From contig NZ_JAUYVM010000001.1 of assembly GCF_030689305.1 (NCBI RefSeq), positions 62,001-126,000 on the forward strand: 64,000 nucleotides of DNA, in the 5' to 3' direction. The position numbers were made by a program, and so were the translations under genes. Each line of letters opens with the position of its first letter. Positions within the stretch are counted from its first letter, which is position 1. Source of the DNA: Vibrio penaeicida. Its GTDB lineage: Bacteria; Pseudomonadota; Gammaproteobacteria; Enterobacterales; Vibrionaceae. Shown in pieces: positions 8,774-17,839 of the stretch. The notes beneath the pieces are model-generated. The model was not told the DNA's origin. It made no database searches and saw only the letters and a program-made list of their open reading frames with translations.

Positions 8774-10159
8774 TTACAGTGAGTTAAGGAACGCGACCAA
8801 AGCTTCACGCTCTTTTTTCGACATGTTTAGTACTTTCTCTTGCGCTGGTTTTGCTTCTCCACCATGCCAAAGTACGGCCTCCATAACATTTCTGGCGCGA
8901 CCATCATGTAAGAAATTCGTATGCTTATTCACTTCTTGTGTATAACCAATGCCCCAAAGTGGTGGCGTTCTCCATTCACGACCATTTGCAAGATACTCTG
9001 GTCTGTTATCTGCAAGCCCTTCGCCCATATCATGCAATAACATATCAGTATAAGGGTGAATGGTCTGTTCTGATAATGCAGGCAGGCGATCATTTTTGGC
9101 CGTTTTAATGTTTACAGCATGGCAAGATTGGCATCCCGCTTCAGCAAATTTAGCCTGACCTAATATGACTTGAGGATCTTTCACATTTCTTCGAATTGGT
9201 ACTGCTAAATGTTGAGAATAAAATTCGACAAAGTTCAGGATTTTCTCACTGACTTCTGGTTTTCCACCATGAGGTAAGTCGGCACAAATAGACTGTGCAC
9301 TGGTGCAGTTTTCATTTGGGAATAGCGCGCTCGTTAGACCTAAGTCTCCGTTAAAGGCGGCCGCATTCTGCTGCATAAGATTAGGTTGACCCGCTTTCCA
9401 GCCAAATCGACCCAATGCATAATCGTTTGCCGCGACGTCCCATACGCGGTTTGCTTTTCCTGAAATTCCATCTTTGTTCTTGTCTTCAGGATCAGCCATC
9501 GCTTGGATAGTCTCTTCCGGAATCGCTTCTAAAAGCCCTAGGCCAATCATTGGAGGCGCAATACGAGCAGAAAGCTGCGTATCTGGGTGCATTGGGCCAT
9601 AATTTAGGTTGGTGATACTTAGATTGGGTTTTCTTAATACCACTTTTTCACCATCGGAAAACGCCACTTCTACATCACTGTAGGTGAGTTTGATTTTCCC
9701 TTCTGGCTTGGCGTCAGGAAGACCAAAATCTTGTAACTGCCCACCGTATGTAGGTTCAGGAACAATACCATCGCGTATGAACTGTTGTTTTTGTTCTGGA
9801 GTCATTGCCGGAATACTTAACCTAACTAACATGGAAACAGCATTTTCTTCACCAGGCTCTGGCGGGTGGCCACGTCCATCTTTAATGTGGCAATTTTGGC
9901 AACCATTGGTATTAAACAAAGGACCTAAGCCATCTCGAGCATCTGTTGAAGCTGGCGCTTGAACCCACGGGTTACGGAAAAAGCTGTTACCGACACTGAA
10001 ATCTAGACGCGATGTCATGGGTAGGTTGTTGGCAGGTAAAGAAAAGGCATTCGAGCCATCTTTCTTCACACTGGTGTTACCACCCGACTTGGTATCGTAC
10101 GCATAGACGCTCGTTGCGATTAGGCTTGAAACAATGGTAGGAATTAAAAACTGCTTCAT
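8774..10159 (-). CDS. Di-haem oxidoreductase-like c-type cytochrome (DUF1111)
   Basis: 461 residues with a Sec signal peptide (FLIPTIVSSLIATSVYAY). Two haem-c motifs are visible: CQNCHIKDGRG near residue 90 and CQSCHAVNI near residue 345. The C-terminal string LHDGRARNVMEAVLWHGGEA is typical of DUF1111 'thiol oxidoreductases' and MauG-like folds. It should be periplasmic, haem-loaded by the cytochrome c maturation system. The ATG at 10159 starts at the signal peptide; the frame is open for 90 more bases upstream, but this reaches into a repeat element. It is the second gene of the imelysin locus, separated from the first by that element. Confidence 0.87.
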   Translation of the reverse strand: MKQFLIPTIVSSLIATSVYAYDTKSGGNTSVKKDGSNAFSLPANNLPMTSRLDFSVGNSFFRNPWVQAPASTDARDGLGPLFNTNGCQNCHIKDGRGHPPEPGEENAVSMLVRLSIPAMTPEQKQQFIRDGIVPEPTYGGQLQDFGLPDAKPEGKIKLTYSDVEVAFSDGEKVVLRKPNLSITNLNYGPMHPDTQLSARIAPPMIGLGLLEAIPEETIQAMADPEDKNKDGISGKANRVWDVAANDYALGRFGWKAGQPNLMQQNAAAFNGDLGLTSALFPNENCTSAQSICADLPHGGKPEVSEKILNFVEFYSQHLAVPIRRNVKDPQVILGQAKFAEAGCQSCHAVNIKTAKNDRLPALSEQTIHPYTDMLLHDMGEGLADNRPEYLANGREWRTPPLWGIGYTQEVNKHTNFLHDGRARNVMEAVLWHGGEAKPAQEKVLNMSKKEREALVAFLNSL

Positions 10160-10193
10160 TCTTGGCTTCTCAAGTGTAAAAAGGGCTCTAACA

Positions 10194-10455
10194 TACCCAT
10201 GTGACCTCAAGATGCTTGGTTCAGCGAGAGTTAACTGGCTTTCAGACAAGGCACCGATTTGAAGATCTAGTCATTCTAAATTAAGAATCGGTAACGCAGT
10301 ATGAAAGCCAGTTAAACTCGCCCAAGGGAGCCCATATTCTGCCCCATTTCATCGTCAAAGAACTTGGAAAGGATCTATCATTCCACTGCGTTCTTCTCCT
10401 TGAACTGAAACAGAATATGCGGCTCTGAATCCTGCATCTTGAGGTCACTTGGGTA
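10194..10455. mobile_element. 262-bp MITE-like element with 22-bp inverted ends
   Basis: The left end TACCCATGTGACCTCAAGAT and following GC pair with the right end at 10434-10455 (GCATCTTGAGGTCACTTGGG plus TA), 21 of 22 positions matching. An inner inverted pair is also seen (GAGAGTTAACTGGCTTTCA near 10227 and TGAAAGCCAGTTAAACTC near 10301). No ORF fits inside, so it would be non-autonomous. Outside the ends, AAAGGGCTCTA (left) and TAGAGCCCTTT (right) form a second inverted pair, so the element may sit in the loop of an older hairpin. It lies between the first two genes of the imelysin set. Related ends occur at 1735 and 36297. Confidence 0.7.
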
Positions 10456-10489
10456 TAGAGCCCTTTAATATTTTTATAATAATGTGCGA

Positions 10490-11749
10490 TTAAAACTCGT
10501 GGTCAGCAGTATCTGGGTTAAGGCTATCGATGCCAATAATGTTAGCAGCACGCTCAATAGAACCTGTCTGCGTTACGAGAGACATTATGGTGTCGTTAAC
10601 CAGTGCATTACCTTGTGTATTATTAGATGCAATCAACTGATCAAAGTGTTGGTTGTTTTTCTCTGCAGAAACCACTAATTGACCAACCTGAGCACGCGCC
10701 ATATCAAATTGCTTCTGGATTTCTTTCGCTGCTTGTTTGTCTTTTTGAGCAACTAAGTCATAAATACTCGGACCTGAAACAAGCTGACCATTTTCACGCT
10801 TGTACAAGCCTGTGAAAACGTTATAGATACCTTGTTCGTTGTAGTAATGAGAGTTGTGAGTATTATCTGAGAAACAATCGTGCTCGTCTTCCGTCGAGTT
10901 TGCTTCTAACGCAACTTTCATGCGCTCACCTGCAAGCTCACCAAGAGAAAGTGAACCCATGCCGAATAGCATCTTGCGCAAGCCATTATCTGCTGAACCT
11001 GCTAGAAGTTCTTTACGGTAGTTGTCTGATTGATTTGGCGCCCACTGCTTTTCCATCCACTCAAGATCTTGGATGAGAAGCTGAGATGCTGCTTTCAAGT
11101 AATCGCGGCGGCGGTCACAGTTACCGTTGGTACAACCGGAACCGTCAACAAAATCGGTGTATGAACGTTCGCCAGCACCAGAGTTAGTACCGTTTAGATC
11201 CTGACCCCAAAGCAAAAACTCAATGGCATGGTAACCAGATGCAACGTTTGCTTCAGATCCACCAATCTCATTTAGATCGGCAATCAGCTGAGGTGTAATC
11301 TCACTCGCGTCAACGACTTGAGAACCTACCTGAATTTTAGTATTCGCAACGATGTTAGCCTGCGCGCCTTCGTTACCTAATTCATATTGGTAGTCGCTTG
11401 TCACGTAGTCGATCAAGCCTTCATCTAATGGCCATGCATTCAACTGACCTTCCCAGTCATCAACAACAGCATTTCCGAATCGGAATACTTCTGTTTGTTG
11501 ATAAGGTACACGAGAATCGATCCAAGCTTGACGTACAGATTCCAAAGAGGTTTTAGAAGGGTTTGCTAGGAATTGGTCAATGGATTGATCGAGGTTCTTG
11601 GCAGTAATGGTCGCATCAGAAAAAACAGCGTGAGCGAGGTCTGCGTAATGCTCTACTACTTGGCCTTTAGTGACAGCCGCAATTGACGCACCACTGGTCA
11701 CAAGAAGTGAAGCAGTAATGGCACGAGCAATGATTCGTTTTGAGATCAT
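10490..11749 (-). CDS. Imelysin-family periplasmic protein (IrpA-like)
   Basis: 419 residues with a signal peptide (AITASLLVTSGASIAAVTKG). The family signature GYHAIEFLLWGQD (GxHxxE) is intact, and DDWEGQLNAWPLDEGLIDYV is typical of IrpA/imelysin proteins. These are iron-regulated outer-membrane or periplasmic proteins linked to iron uptake. A Cys-rich loop (GSGCTNGNCDRRRDY) may be disulphide-bonded. The gene is first in a four-gene minus-strand set with a Fur-box-like site about 50-70 bases upstream of its start. The 262-bp repeat element follows it, which may uncouple it from the rest. Confidence 0.88.
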   Translation of the reverse strand: MISKRIIARAITASLLVTSGASIAAVTKGQVVEHYADLAHAVFSDATITAKNLDQSIDQFLANPSKTSLESVRQAWIDSRVPYQQTEVFRFGNAVVDDWEGQLNAWPLDEGLIDYVTSDYQYELGNEGAQANIVANTKIQVGSQVVDASEITPQLIADLNEIGGSEANVASGYHAIEFLLWGQDLNGTNSGAGERSYTDFVDGSGCTNGNCDRRRDYLKAASQLLIQDLEWMEKQWAPNQSDNYRKELLAGSADNGLRKMLFGMGSLSLGELAGERMKVALEANSTEDEHDCFSDNTHNSHYYNEQGIYNVFTGLYKRENGQLVSGPSIYDLVAQKDKQAAKEIQKQFDMARAQVGQLVVSAEKNNQHFDQLIASNNTQGNALVNDTIMSLVTQTGSIERAANIIGIDSLNPDTADHEF

Positions 11750-11797
11750 GGAAATCGTCCTTGTTGAGCAAAAAAAAATTATATGTGATTAGTAGTG

Positions 11798-11816
11798 CTA
11801 ATTATTATCATTTGCA
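11798..11816 (-). promoter_or_regulatory. Putative Fur box for the imelysin locus
   Basis: Read on the minus strand the site is TGCAAATGATAATAATTAG, close to the Fur consensus GATAATGATAATCATTATC. It lies 49-67 bases before the imelysin start, where a promoter is expected. Iron repression through Fur is inference supported by the known iron control of imelysin genes. Confidence 0.65.
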
Positions 11817-11872
11817 CCTAGATTTCGATCATACAAATTTACATTTTAATTTCAAGCGACAAAAACGAAAAA

Positions 11873-11890
11873 ACCCCACATTTGTGGGGT
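11873..11890 (-). terminator. Rho-independent terminator after ribA
   Basis: A perfect hairpin ACCCCACA-TT-TGTGGGGT, followed on the minus strand by a run of six T. It lies 26 bases beyond the ribA stop. Confidence 0.85.
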
Positions 11891-11915
11891 TTATTTCAAA
11901 CAAATAATAGATCTA

Positions 11916-12512
11916 TCACAAATCCAGTAAGTGCTTACCATGCGAGACTTTTGCTTTCAAATAGCTCTCGTTTCCATGTTTGATATGAGCATGGGTGTTC
12001 ACCACTTCTTCTATCTCGATTCGATGATCTTGCAGCTCTTTTATCTTCTTTGGATTATTGGTGATCAGGCGAATCTTTTTAACGTCTAATGCTTCAAGCA
12101 TTTGAGCCGCTTCCGTGAAATCTCTGAGATCATCACCAAAGCCTAAATGATTGTTTGCTTCATACGTGTTCATACCTTCACTCTGTAAACGATAAGCATC
12201 AATTTTGTTGTACAAGCCAATGCCACGCCCTTCTTGACGCAAATAAAGAATGATGCCGCCTAGCTCACCCATTTTTTCAATGGTTTCATCTAGCTGTTCT
12301 CCACAGTCACAACGTGAGGAGTGAAAAACATCACCAGTTAGACACTCGGAGTGCATTCTAACCAGCGGTGTTTTGCTTTCTTTATCGGCTGATTTGAAAA
12401 TAATCGCGACATGTTCTTTATCTGTTTCTAATCCGTGAAAAGACAATAATTCTGCGTCGATGTGACTTTTAGAACCAACTTTCAACTCTACTCTGGCTCG
12501 TACTTCCGCCAT
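11916..12512 (-). CDS. ribA: GTP cyclohydrolase II
   Basis: 198 residues. It opens the ring of GTP to give the first intermediate of riboflavin synthesis. Zinc-binding cysteines are visible in [19 protein letters not shown], the catalytic region in [17 protein letters not shown], and [12 protein letters not shown] is also typical. The length and motifs match stand-alone RibA rather than fused RibBA. I chose the ATG at 12512, with GGGAAGAG before it; an upstream in-frame ATG at 12524 is possible. It is monocistronic, with its own terminator. A 21-bp perfect palindrome about 140 bases upstream could be a regulatory site. Confidence 0.93.
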   Translation of the reverse strand: MAEVRARVELKVGSKSHIDAELLSFHGLETDKEHVAIIFKSADKESKTPLVRMHSECLTGDVFHSSRCDCGEQLDETIEKMGELGGIILYLRQEGRGIGLYNKIDAYRLQSEGMNTYEANNHLGFGDDLRDFTEAAQMLEALDVKKIRLITNNPKKIKELQDHRIEIEEVVNTHAHIKHGNESYLKAKVSHGKHLLDL

Positions 12513-12651
12513 AACTCTTCCCATTTATGATGAATGTGCTCTGCACACTCTTATATTCGCTCTCTATATTGTATGACAGAGGCATTCTGACTACTAGATG
12601 GGGATACGAGATATGATAATCAACCGATCACTCCCTATCTCCCCGATTAAC

Positions 12652-12672
12652 AATTGTTATATTATAACAATT
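12652..12672. promoter_or_regulatory. 21-bp perfect palindrome, candidate operator
   Basis: AATTGTTATA-T-TATAACAATT: two perfect 10-base arms around one central base. It lies upstream of ribA and downstream of the small ORF at 12816-12996. The compact AT-rich symmetry fits a dimeric regulator site better than a terminator, but no regulator is identified. Confidence 0.4.
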
Positions 12673-12722
12673 AACAGTAATCACAAAACCTCCTTCACCT
12701 GAAACGTGAATAAAATGAAAAA

Positions 12723-12742
12723 GCCCGCAACGTTTGCGGGCT
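12723..12742 (-). terminator. Rho-independent terminator after the small frameshifted ORF
   Basis: The hairpin GCCCGCAA-CG-TTTGCGGGC (one bulged base) is followed on the minus strand by CTTTTTCATTTT. It lies about 75 bases downstream of the small ORF, supporting real transcription there. Confidence 0.75.
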
Positions 12743-12815
12743 TAAAGGAGAATTAGAATAGGTTGAACCACCTGCTTTGGGTGGTTAAAGCAGCACTAGA
12801 TTGAAAATAAACCGC

Positions 12816-12996
12816 CTAATGTTGTTTCTTCTGCCAAAGAATAAGCTGAACCCAGAGGTTTTCAAGCTCTGAAAGTTCTTCTTTTGTTAAAACAGATAAG
12901 GTAGATGCAGAACCGGAAACGGAAGATTGCGCGCCAGAAGCGGAATGGACCTTATTTTGAAAAATTTGCCGTAAACTGGAGATAGTTGGTTCCACG
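12816..12996 (-). pseudogene. Small conserved-looking ORF with a 1-base frameshift in an A6/T6 run
   Basis: A GTG at 12996 with AAAGGTGA about eight bases before it opens the frame VEPTISSLRQIF, which then hits a stop. The next frame reads on as QNKVHSASGAQSSVSG, then LTKEELSELENLWVQLILWQ, and ends at 12816. The two frames join cleanly if one base is removed from the six-A run at 12960-12965 (plus strand), giving a 59-residue protein. The second frame alone has no start codon. A terminator follows. The function is unknown. It could be a real mutation, an assembly error, or slippage-dependent expression. Confidence 0.55.
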
Positions 12997-13428
12997 AAAC
13001 ATCACCTTTATTGCGAAACGTTTTTCTATATAACTACAATAATTTATAAGAATGATAGTAACATTTGCTATACAGTACAAGGAACGTTTAGCAGTTTTTC
13101 TGGCTTAATGTCACAAAACCATTTTGACACGATGAGCCATTTACTAAAATATGAGACAACTCAAAACTTTATGAGCTTTTTACTTAATATAAAGAGCCAA
13201 ACAAAGATAACGCCTAGAAACACTGCCAACTCGACATACTCTCAGTGAGCTTTTTGTTAAAAACTAGTCTCTCTTCTTTGTATCATTAAAAAAATCATCG
13301 AACACCCTCGCTTTTTTTATTCTTTTCTCTCACTACTAAACAAAGCTACCCCATTGTTTAACATGGTAAATATCGAACTTGTTCCATTTTTTTTAAAATC
13401 TGACAACTTGCGATGACTGAGTTTAAAA
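12997..13428. other. Intergenic region upstream of the hybrid kinase
   Basis: About 430 AT-rich bases between the divergent small ORF and the kinase gene. It should hold both promoters. No convincing RNA gene or palindrome was found. Confidence 0.4.
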
Positions 13429-16400
13429 ATGAAAGCAATTACCCATGCTCTATCGATGATTTGTTTGTTTGCTATAAGCTTTACCCTGCAAGCAGAGCTA
13501 ACAGATGAAGACAAATACAACGAAACGTTTCACATTGGTTTTCTCAGTGATGACCTTTCTCCGTATTCGCTGGTTGAGAATGGTAATGTCATCGGTCTTT
13601 TGCCAAGTATCATCCGTGAATTCCAATACTATATGCGTGGAAATGTAGAATTTAGGGCGTACACATCCCCAAAAGCACTCCACCAAGCTCTTGTTAAAAA
13701 AGAAATCGATGCAATAACGACACAAGGCATAAACTACAAAGATACGTCGCTTTCGTATTCAAACCCCATGATATCTTCTCGGCAAATAGGTTTAGCGCGT
13801 GAACAAATTGGGTATCACCATGAGTTAAATACACACACTTTGTCTTATATAAATGGAGAAGCCTTTCTTAAAGAGTTGTACCCAAATGCGAAATTTATTA
13901 GGTCCGACTCGGTCTCTGATGCCATTTTCAACGTGGCAATGGAAGTATCCTACGCAACGGTTGGTGATGGTCTCATGCTGTATCAACAGCTCCAATCCGG
14001 CCCTTACGCTGATTTTTTGTCAATTTCACTGTTCGATGATCTTCCTGTGCAAAGCCATTATCTGGCGACAAGAAGTGGCAATAGCCAACTGATCGATAAT
14101 TTTAATAAAGCCATTGACAGCTTCAAACGAAGTACTCGCTATTCCGAAGTCCTGAAAGAATGGCTAGATGAAACACAAGAACGTTTCTTACTGGTTAAAA
14201 GTGACACGCTTGCTCTCACCGAAGCAGAGCAAAAATGGTTAGCTAACAACCCTCAATTATTAGTCATCACAAAGGGCAATACGCCCCCTATCGATTTCTT
14301 TAATTCAAATGTGGGTCATCAGGGTATCTCAGCGGAAATCTTGCAAGAGATATCTCGGCTCACAGGGGTGCAATTGGAATACTTAAATCTCGATTCCATT
14401 GAAAACGAGCCAATCGATTATCATCATTCCAATCCGTTACCCCTTATTCACGCCGCGAGCTCTTCGGAGCAAGCCAAATACGCCGACCATTTGTTTTCAC
14501 ACCCTTATATGCGGGAGCCATGGGTACTCATTGGTCGGAGTGAGAACTACAAAAGTGACCTGATTTTTTCAGATTTGGATAACGCTAAGATCGGCACAGT
14601 AAAGGACACTGTAGGAATAGACAAAATTCGAGACTATTGTGCCGCATGTAACGTCGTTCTTTACGACAGCAGCGACCAACTTCTCGAAGCTCTTGATCAA
14701 AAAGAAGTCGATAAAGCAATGATGTCCCTCTTCATTGCCTCCCCCAAACTTCAATCCAAGTACGCTGGTCAGCTACGAGTTGTTAGCCTGATGAACAAAA
14801 ACGCGGAAGTACCCATTTCATTCTCAGTCGAGAAAGATCAGCAGCTTTTAATCAACATCATCAACAAAGCGTTGAACGCGATTCCTCCACAACGGATTCA
14901 AGACATCCATAAAAAGTGGCGTAATGCGAACTACGAAACTGGAATCAACAGTAAAGATGTTGTTTATGGGTTTCTCACCGTTGCTGGGATTGCTGGCTTT
15001 ATTATTTTGCTGTTTATCGCATGGAACTGGAAACTCAAAAAAGAAGTTTTCCATAGAAAGAGAGCAGAAGAAGAACTGCAAAAACGTGTCAACTATGAGC
15101 GTTCGCTGTTAGATGCGATTCCCTTTCCTATCGTTGTTCGCGACGCTAACGGCATTATCCAGAGCACGAATAAGTCCGCGAGCGATCTCAAGTACCTCAA
15201 TTACCTAACCGAGTCTCTTGTTAACAACAAAGATGAAGATAACTTGATTTTGAGTGGCTATTCCCTTCCTAGGCTAGAAAATGAAGTGGTTATTGATGGC
15301 GTCGAAAAATATTACGCTTACTGGAAATGCCCCTATGTCACCCCTGATCACCAGATTGATGGCACGGTAACCATACTCGATGACATCACCGAGCTGCACC
15401 TAACAAGAAAACGAGCGCGTGATGCCGAACAAAGGGTTCAAAAGCTCGCAGACAATGTTATTGGTGCTGTGCTCCAACACACTCAAAGTAAAAGCAACCT
15501 TCATTCCATCCACTTTACATTTGTGAGTGCCGGTATTTGTGAATTGATTGGTATTGAGCCAGACCAACTTATGAATTCCCCTCGAACCTTCTTTAGCCCA
15601 ATGAGGCAAAAGGACAAAAGGGAATTGATTCACAAGGTTCGTCAAGCCATTAATGAAGGCTATATGTCACAGGATGTCGGGCTGCTTATCGATAATGAAG
15701 AGAAATGGTTACACATCCAAAGCAAGATTACGGAAACCGATGATAGCTACATTTGGAATACTGTTCTAACCGATATAACCGAACTTAAAAAGCAACAAAA
15801 AGAATTGCGAGAAGCAAGGCAAAAAGCCATTTCTGCTACAGAAGCCAAATCCCGTTTCTTAGCAAATATGAGCCATGAGATCCGGACTCCAATCGGAGGG
15901 ATTGTAAGCTTATTGGAACTTTGCGAACAATACCCTGTTGTTGAAGAAGTTGAAAAGATTCACGGTAGCCTTTCGCAGTCTGCCAATAACTTATTGCACA
16001 TCGTGAACGACATTTTGGATTTTTCCAAAATTGAGGCAGGTAAACTGACGTTAAGCCCCCAACCCTGTGTATTCGAAACATTAATCATCCGCATCACGCA
16101 ACTTCAAGCGAGACATGCTCACGCCAAAGGGCTCAAGTTTGGTTTGTGGCTCGATCCAGAGCTTGCTCATACCATTAGTATTGATGAAGTTCGCTTGGGG
16201 CAAGTCCTCAATAACTTACTCAATAACGCTGTAAAATTCACCGAACATGGAACGATTAACTTATCCGTTAGCCTAGTAGAAGAAACCGCTCAACAGCAAT
16301 CACTCATGATAAAAGTAACGGACAGCGGAATAGGCATTGAAAAAGAAAACCTCAAGGGCTTGTTTCAACCATTTGTTCAAGCTGACGAAGGCACAACACG

Positions 16401-17430
16401 GAAATTTGGAGGCTCTGGGCTAGGGTTGACCATCAGTAAACAGCTCATTAATCAAATGGGCGGCGACATTGCAGTAAGCAGCAAGATTGGCAGCGGCTCT
16501 CAATTCAAAATCATTCTGCCCGTGGAAGTCATTCAAGCTGCCGAGCACTTGGATAAAGCGCCGCTACAAGGGCTCATTATTAATGATTTCTTTCAATCAA
16601 AGGTGCTAAGCGCCTACTTAAAAGATTGGGGGATATCAACCGAATTTGGAGAAACGGAAAGCAAAGAAAAACTGGATTTCTTGATCAGCAAGCATCAGTG
16701 TGACTTCCTGTTTATTTCAGAAATGGATTATGCTCACCTAGGTCTGACTGCTGATTGGTGGACATCAAACCATGACTCTGTTCAATGCTTGGTGCTGTCT
16801 GAGAAAGGCATGCTCTCACCGACCCCAAAAGACGATCATTGGCTGCTGTCTTCAAACCCAATTATCCCTTCTCAGCTCAAACATTGCATCGACTCTCAGC
16901 CTGTTCGCAACGAAGTTAATGAAGTGGTTCACGATGCTCTTAGCTGCACCTCCAAGCAAACACGAGAAGAAGCAGTTGATTCAAATAGGTTGATACTCGT
17001 AGCCGAAGATCACCCTATAAATCGTCAAGTTATTGCTAGCCAGCTCAAGCAACTGGGGTATCACGCAGATATTTTTGTTGATGGCAAAGAAGCATTTAAT
17101 GCATTTCAGCAACACAGCTACGGTCTTATCATCACAGATTGCCATATGCCTGAAATGGATGGTTACGCCCTCACCAGTGCTGTTAGACAGTTGGAGTCCC
17201 AGACTCAGAAAAAACGGACACCTATCATCGCTCTCACGGCGAACGCTATTCAGGGAGAGCGCGAAAAGTGCCTTGACCTCGGAATGGACGATTTCCTCTC
17301 TAAGCCGACCAAAATGCCCATTATGGATGAGGCTATAACTCGCTTGCTTCCTGCTGACCTCTCCCCTCTAGAAATCCCGCAAGAGGATTCCGAAAACACC
17401 GAGTTGGATTTTGGATTTCTAGATTTCTAG
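13429..17430 (+). CDS. BvgS/VieS-type hybrid sensor histidine kinase, C-terminal Hpt cut off by frameshift
   Basis: 1333 residues. Order: signal peptide (ICLFAISFTLQA), two periplasmic SBP_bac_3-like domains (about 30-255 and 265-500), one membrane span (about 514-533), PAS-like regions (about 555-790), HisKA with phospho-His 816 (NMSHEIRTPIGG), HATPase (NNLLNNAVKF, DSGIGI, GGSGLGLTIS), and a receiver (VAEDHPINRQ; phospho-Asp about 1237 in ITDCHMPEMDG; conserved Lys in LSKP). This is the layout of BvgS, EvgS and VieS, which pass phosphate His-Asp-His-Asp. The Hpt that should follow is in another frame: an extra 8-bp repeat unit at 17414-17436 creates the stop after LDFGFLDF. Removing one unit gives a 1464-residue intact kinase. 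Two regulator genes follow. Confidence 0.9.
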   Translation: MKAITHALSMICLFAISFTLQAELTDEDKYNETFHIGFLSDDLSPYSLVENGNVIGLLPSIIREFQYYMRGNVEFRAYTSPKALHQALVKKEIDAITTQGINYKDTSLSYSNPMISSRQIGLAREQIGYHHELNTHTLSYINGEAFLKELYPNAKFIRSDSVSDAIFNVAMEVSYATVGDGLMLYQQLQSGPYADFLSISLFDDLPVQSHYLATRSGNSQLIDNFNKAIDSFKRSTRYSEVLKEWLDETQERFLLVKSDTLALTEAEQKWLANNPQLLVITKGNTPPIDFFNSNVGHQGISAEILQEISRLTGVQLEYLNLDSIENEPIDYHHSNPLPLIHAASSSEQAKYADHLFSHPYMREPWVLIGRSENYKSDLIFSDLDNAKIGTVKDTVGIDKIRDYCAACNVVLYDSSDQLLEALDQKEVDKAMMSLFIASPKLQSKYAGQLRVVSLMNKNAEVPISFSVEKDQQLLINIINKALNAIPPQRIQDIHKKWRNANYETGINSKDVVYGFLTVAGIAGFIILLFIAWNWKLKKEVFHRKRAEEELQKRVNYERSLLDAIPFPIVVRDANGIIQSTNKSASDLKYLNYLTESLVNNKDEDNLILSGYSLPRLENEVVIDGVEKYYAYWKCPYVTPDHQIDGTVTILDDITELHLTRKRARDAEQRVQKLADNVIGAVLQHTQSKSNLHSIHFTFVSAGICELIGIEPDQLMNSPRTFFSPMRQKDKRELIHKVRQAINEGYMSQDVGLLIDNEEKWLHIQSKITETDDSYIWNTVLTDITELKKQQKELREARQKAISATEAKSRFLANMSHEIRTPIGGIVSLLELCEQYPVVEEVEKIHGSLSQSANNLLHIVNDILDFSKIEAGKLTLSPQPCVFETLIIRITQLQARHAHAKGLKFGLWLDPELAHTISIDEVRLGQVLNNLLNNAVKFTEHGTINLSVSLVEETAQQQSLMIKVTDSGIGIEKENLKGLFQPFVQADEGTTRKFGGSGLGLTISKQLINQMGGDIAVSSKIGSGSQFKIILPVEVIQAAEHLDKAPLQGLIINDFFQSKVLSAYLKDWGISTEFGETESKEKLDFLISKHQCDFLFISEMDYAHLGLTADWWTSNHDSVQCLVLSEKGMLSPTPKDDHWLLSSNPIIPSQLKHCIDSQPVRNEVNEVVHDALSCTSKQTREEAVDSNRLILVAEDHPINRQVIASQLKQLGYHADIFVDGKEAFNAFQQHSYGLIITDCHMPEMDGYALTSAVRQLESQTQKKRTPIIALTANAIQGEREKCLDLGMDDFLSKPTKMPIMDEAITRLLPADLSPLEIPQEDSENTELDFGFLDF

Positions 17431-17436
17431 ATTTCT
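17414..17436 (+). repeat. 8-bp tandem repeat that breaks the kinase frame
   Basis: The unit GATTTCTA occurs twice, followed by a partial third copy (GATTTCT). Eight bases are not a multiple of three, so gain or loss of a unit shifts the frame. With two full copies the stop TAG at 17428-17430 ends the kinase; with one copy the frame runs through the Hpt domain. Confidence 0.85.
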
Positions 17437-17531
17437 CTGATGAAGAGGCAGTCTCAACTGACACGTTACCGAGTACAGAAATACCCGAAACAGATTCTCA
17501 ACTCGCAGCACCTCTAATAGATATTACGAAA

Positions 17532-17831
17532 GTGTGCGACATATTTGGTGACATGGATATTGCCAAGCAAATCGTTAAAGAATTCATCGACAGCCAAAAC
17601 AAGGATTTATTAGAACTCAGCGCTGCAATGGAAAACGACAATCACAACGAAATAAAGCAAGTGACCCATAGAATGAAAGGTGCTGCAAGAATGCTGGAGT
17701 GCCATGCACTATCTAATGTGCTAGCTGATTTCGAACATGCCGCCACACATGAAGACAGCCAAAAATACGACATGCTGCAGACAGAAGTTATCGCCATTAC
17801 AAACGCTCTTAACCAATTTGAGTACACATAA
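17532..17831 (+). pseudogene. Detached Hpt domain of the hybrid kinase
   Basis: The region 17431-17831 in this frame reads SDEEAVSTDTLPSTEI and then a four-helix Hpt domain with HRMKGAARMLECHAL, whose His (codon 17667-17669) is the phosphorylation site. The only start-like codon is a GTG at 17532 with no visible ribosome site, so it is probably poorly translated alone. It is the missing C-terminus of the upstream kinase. If it were made separately it could still relay phosphate in trans. The next gene starts eight bases after its stop. Confidence 0.75.
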
Positions 17832-17839
17832 AAGCACCC

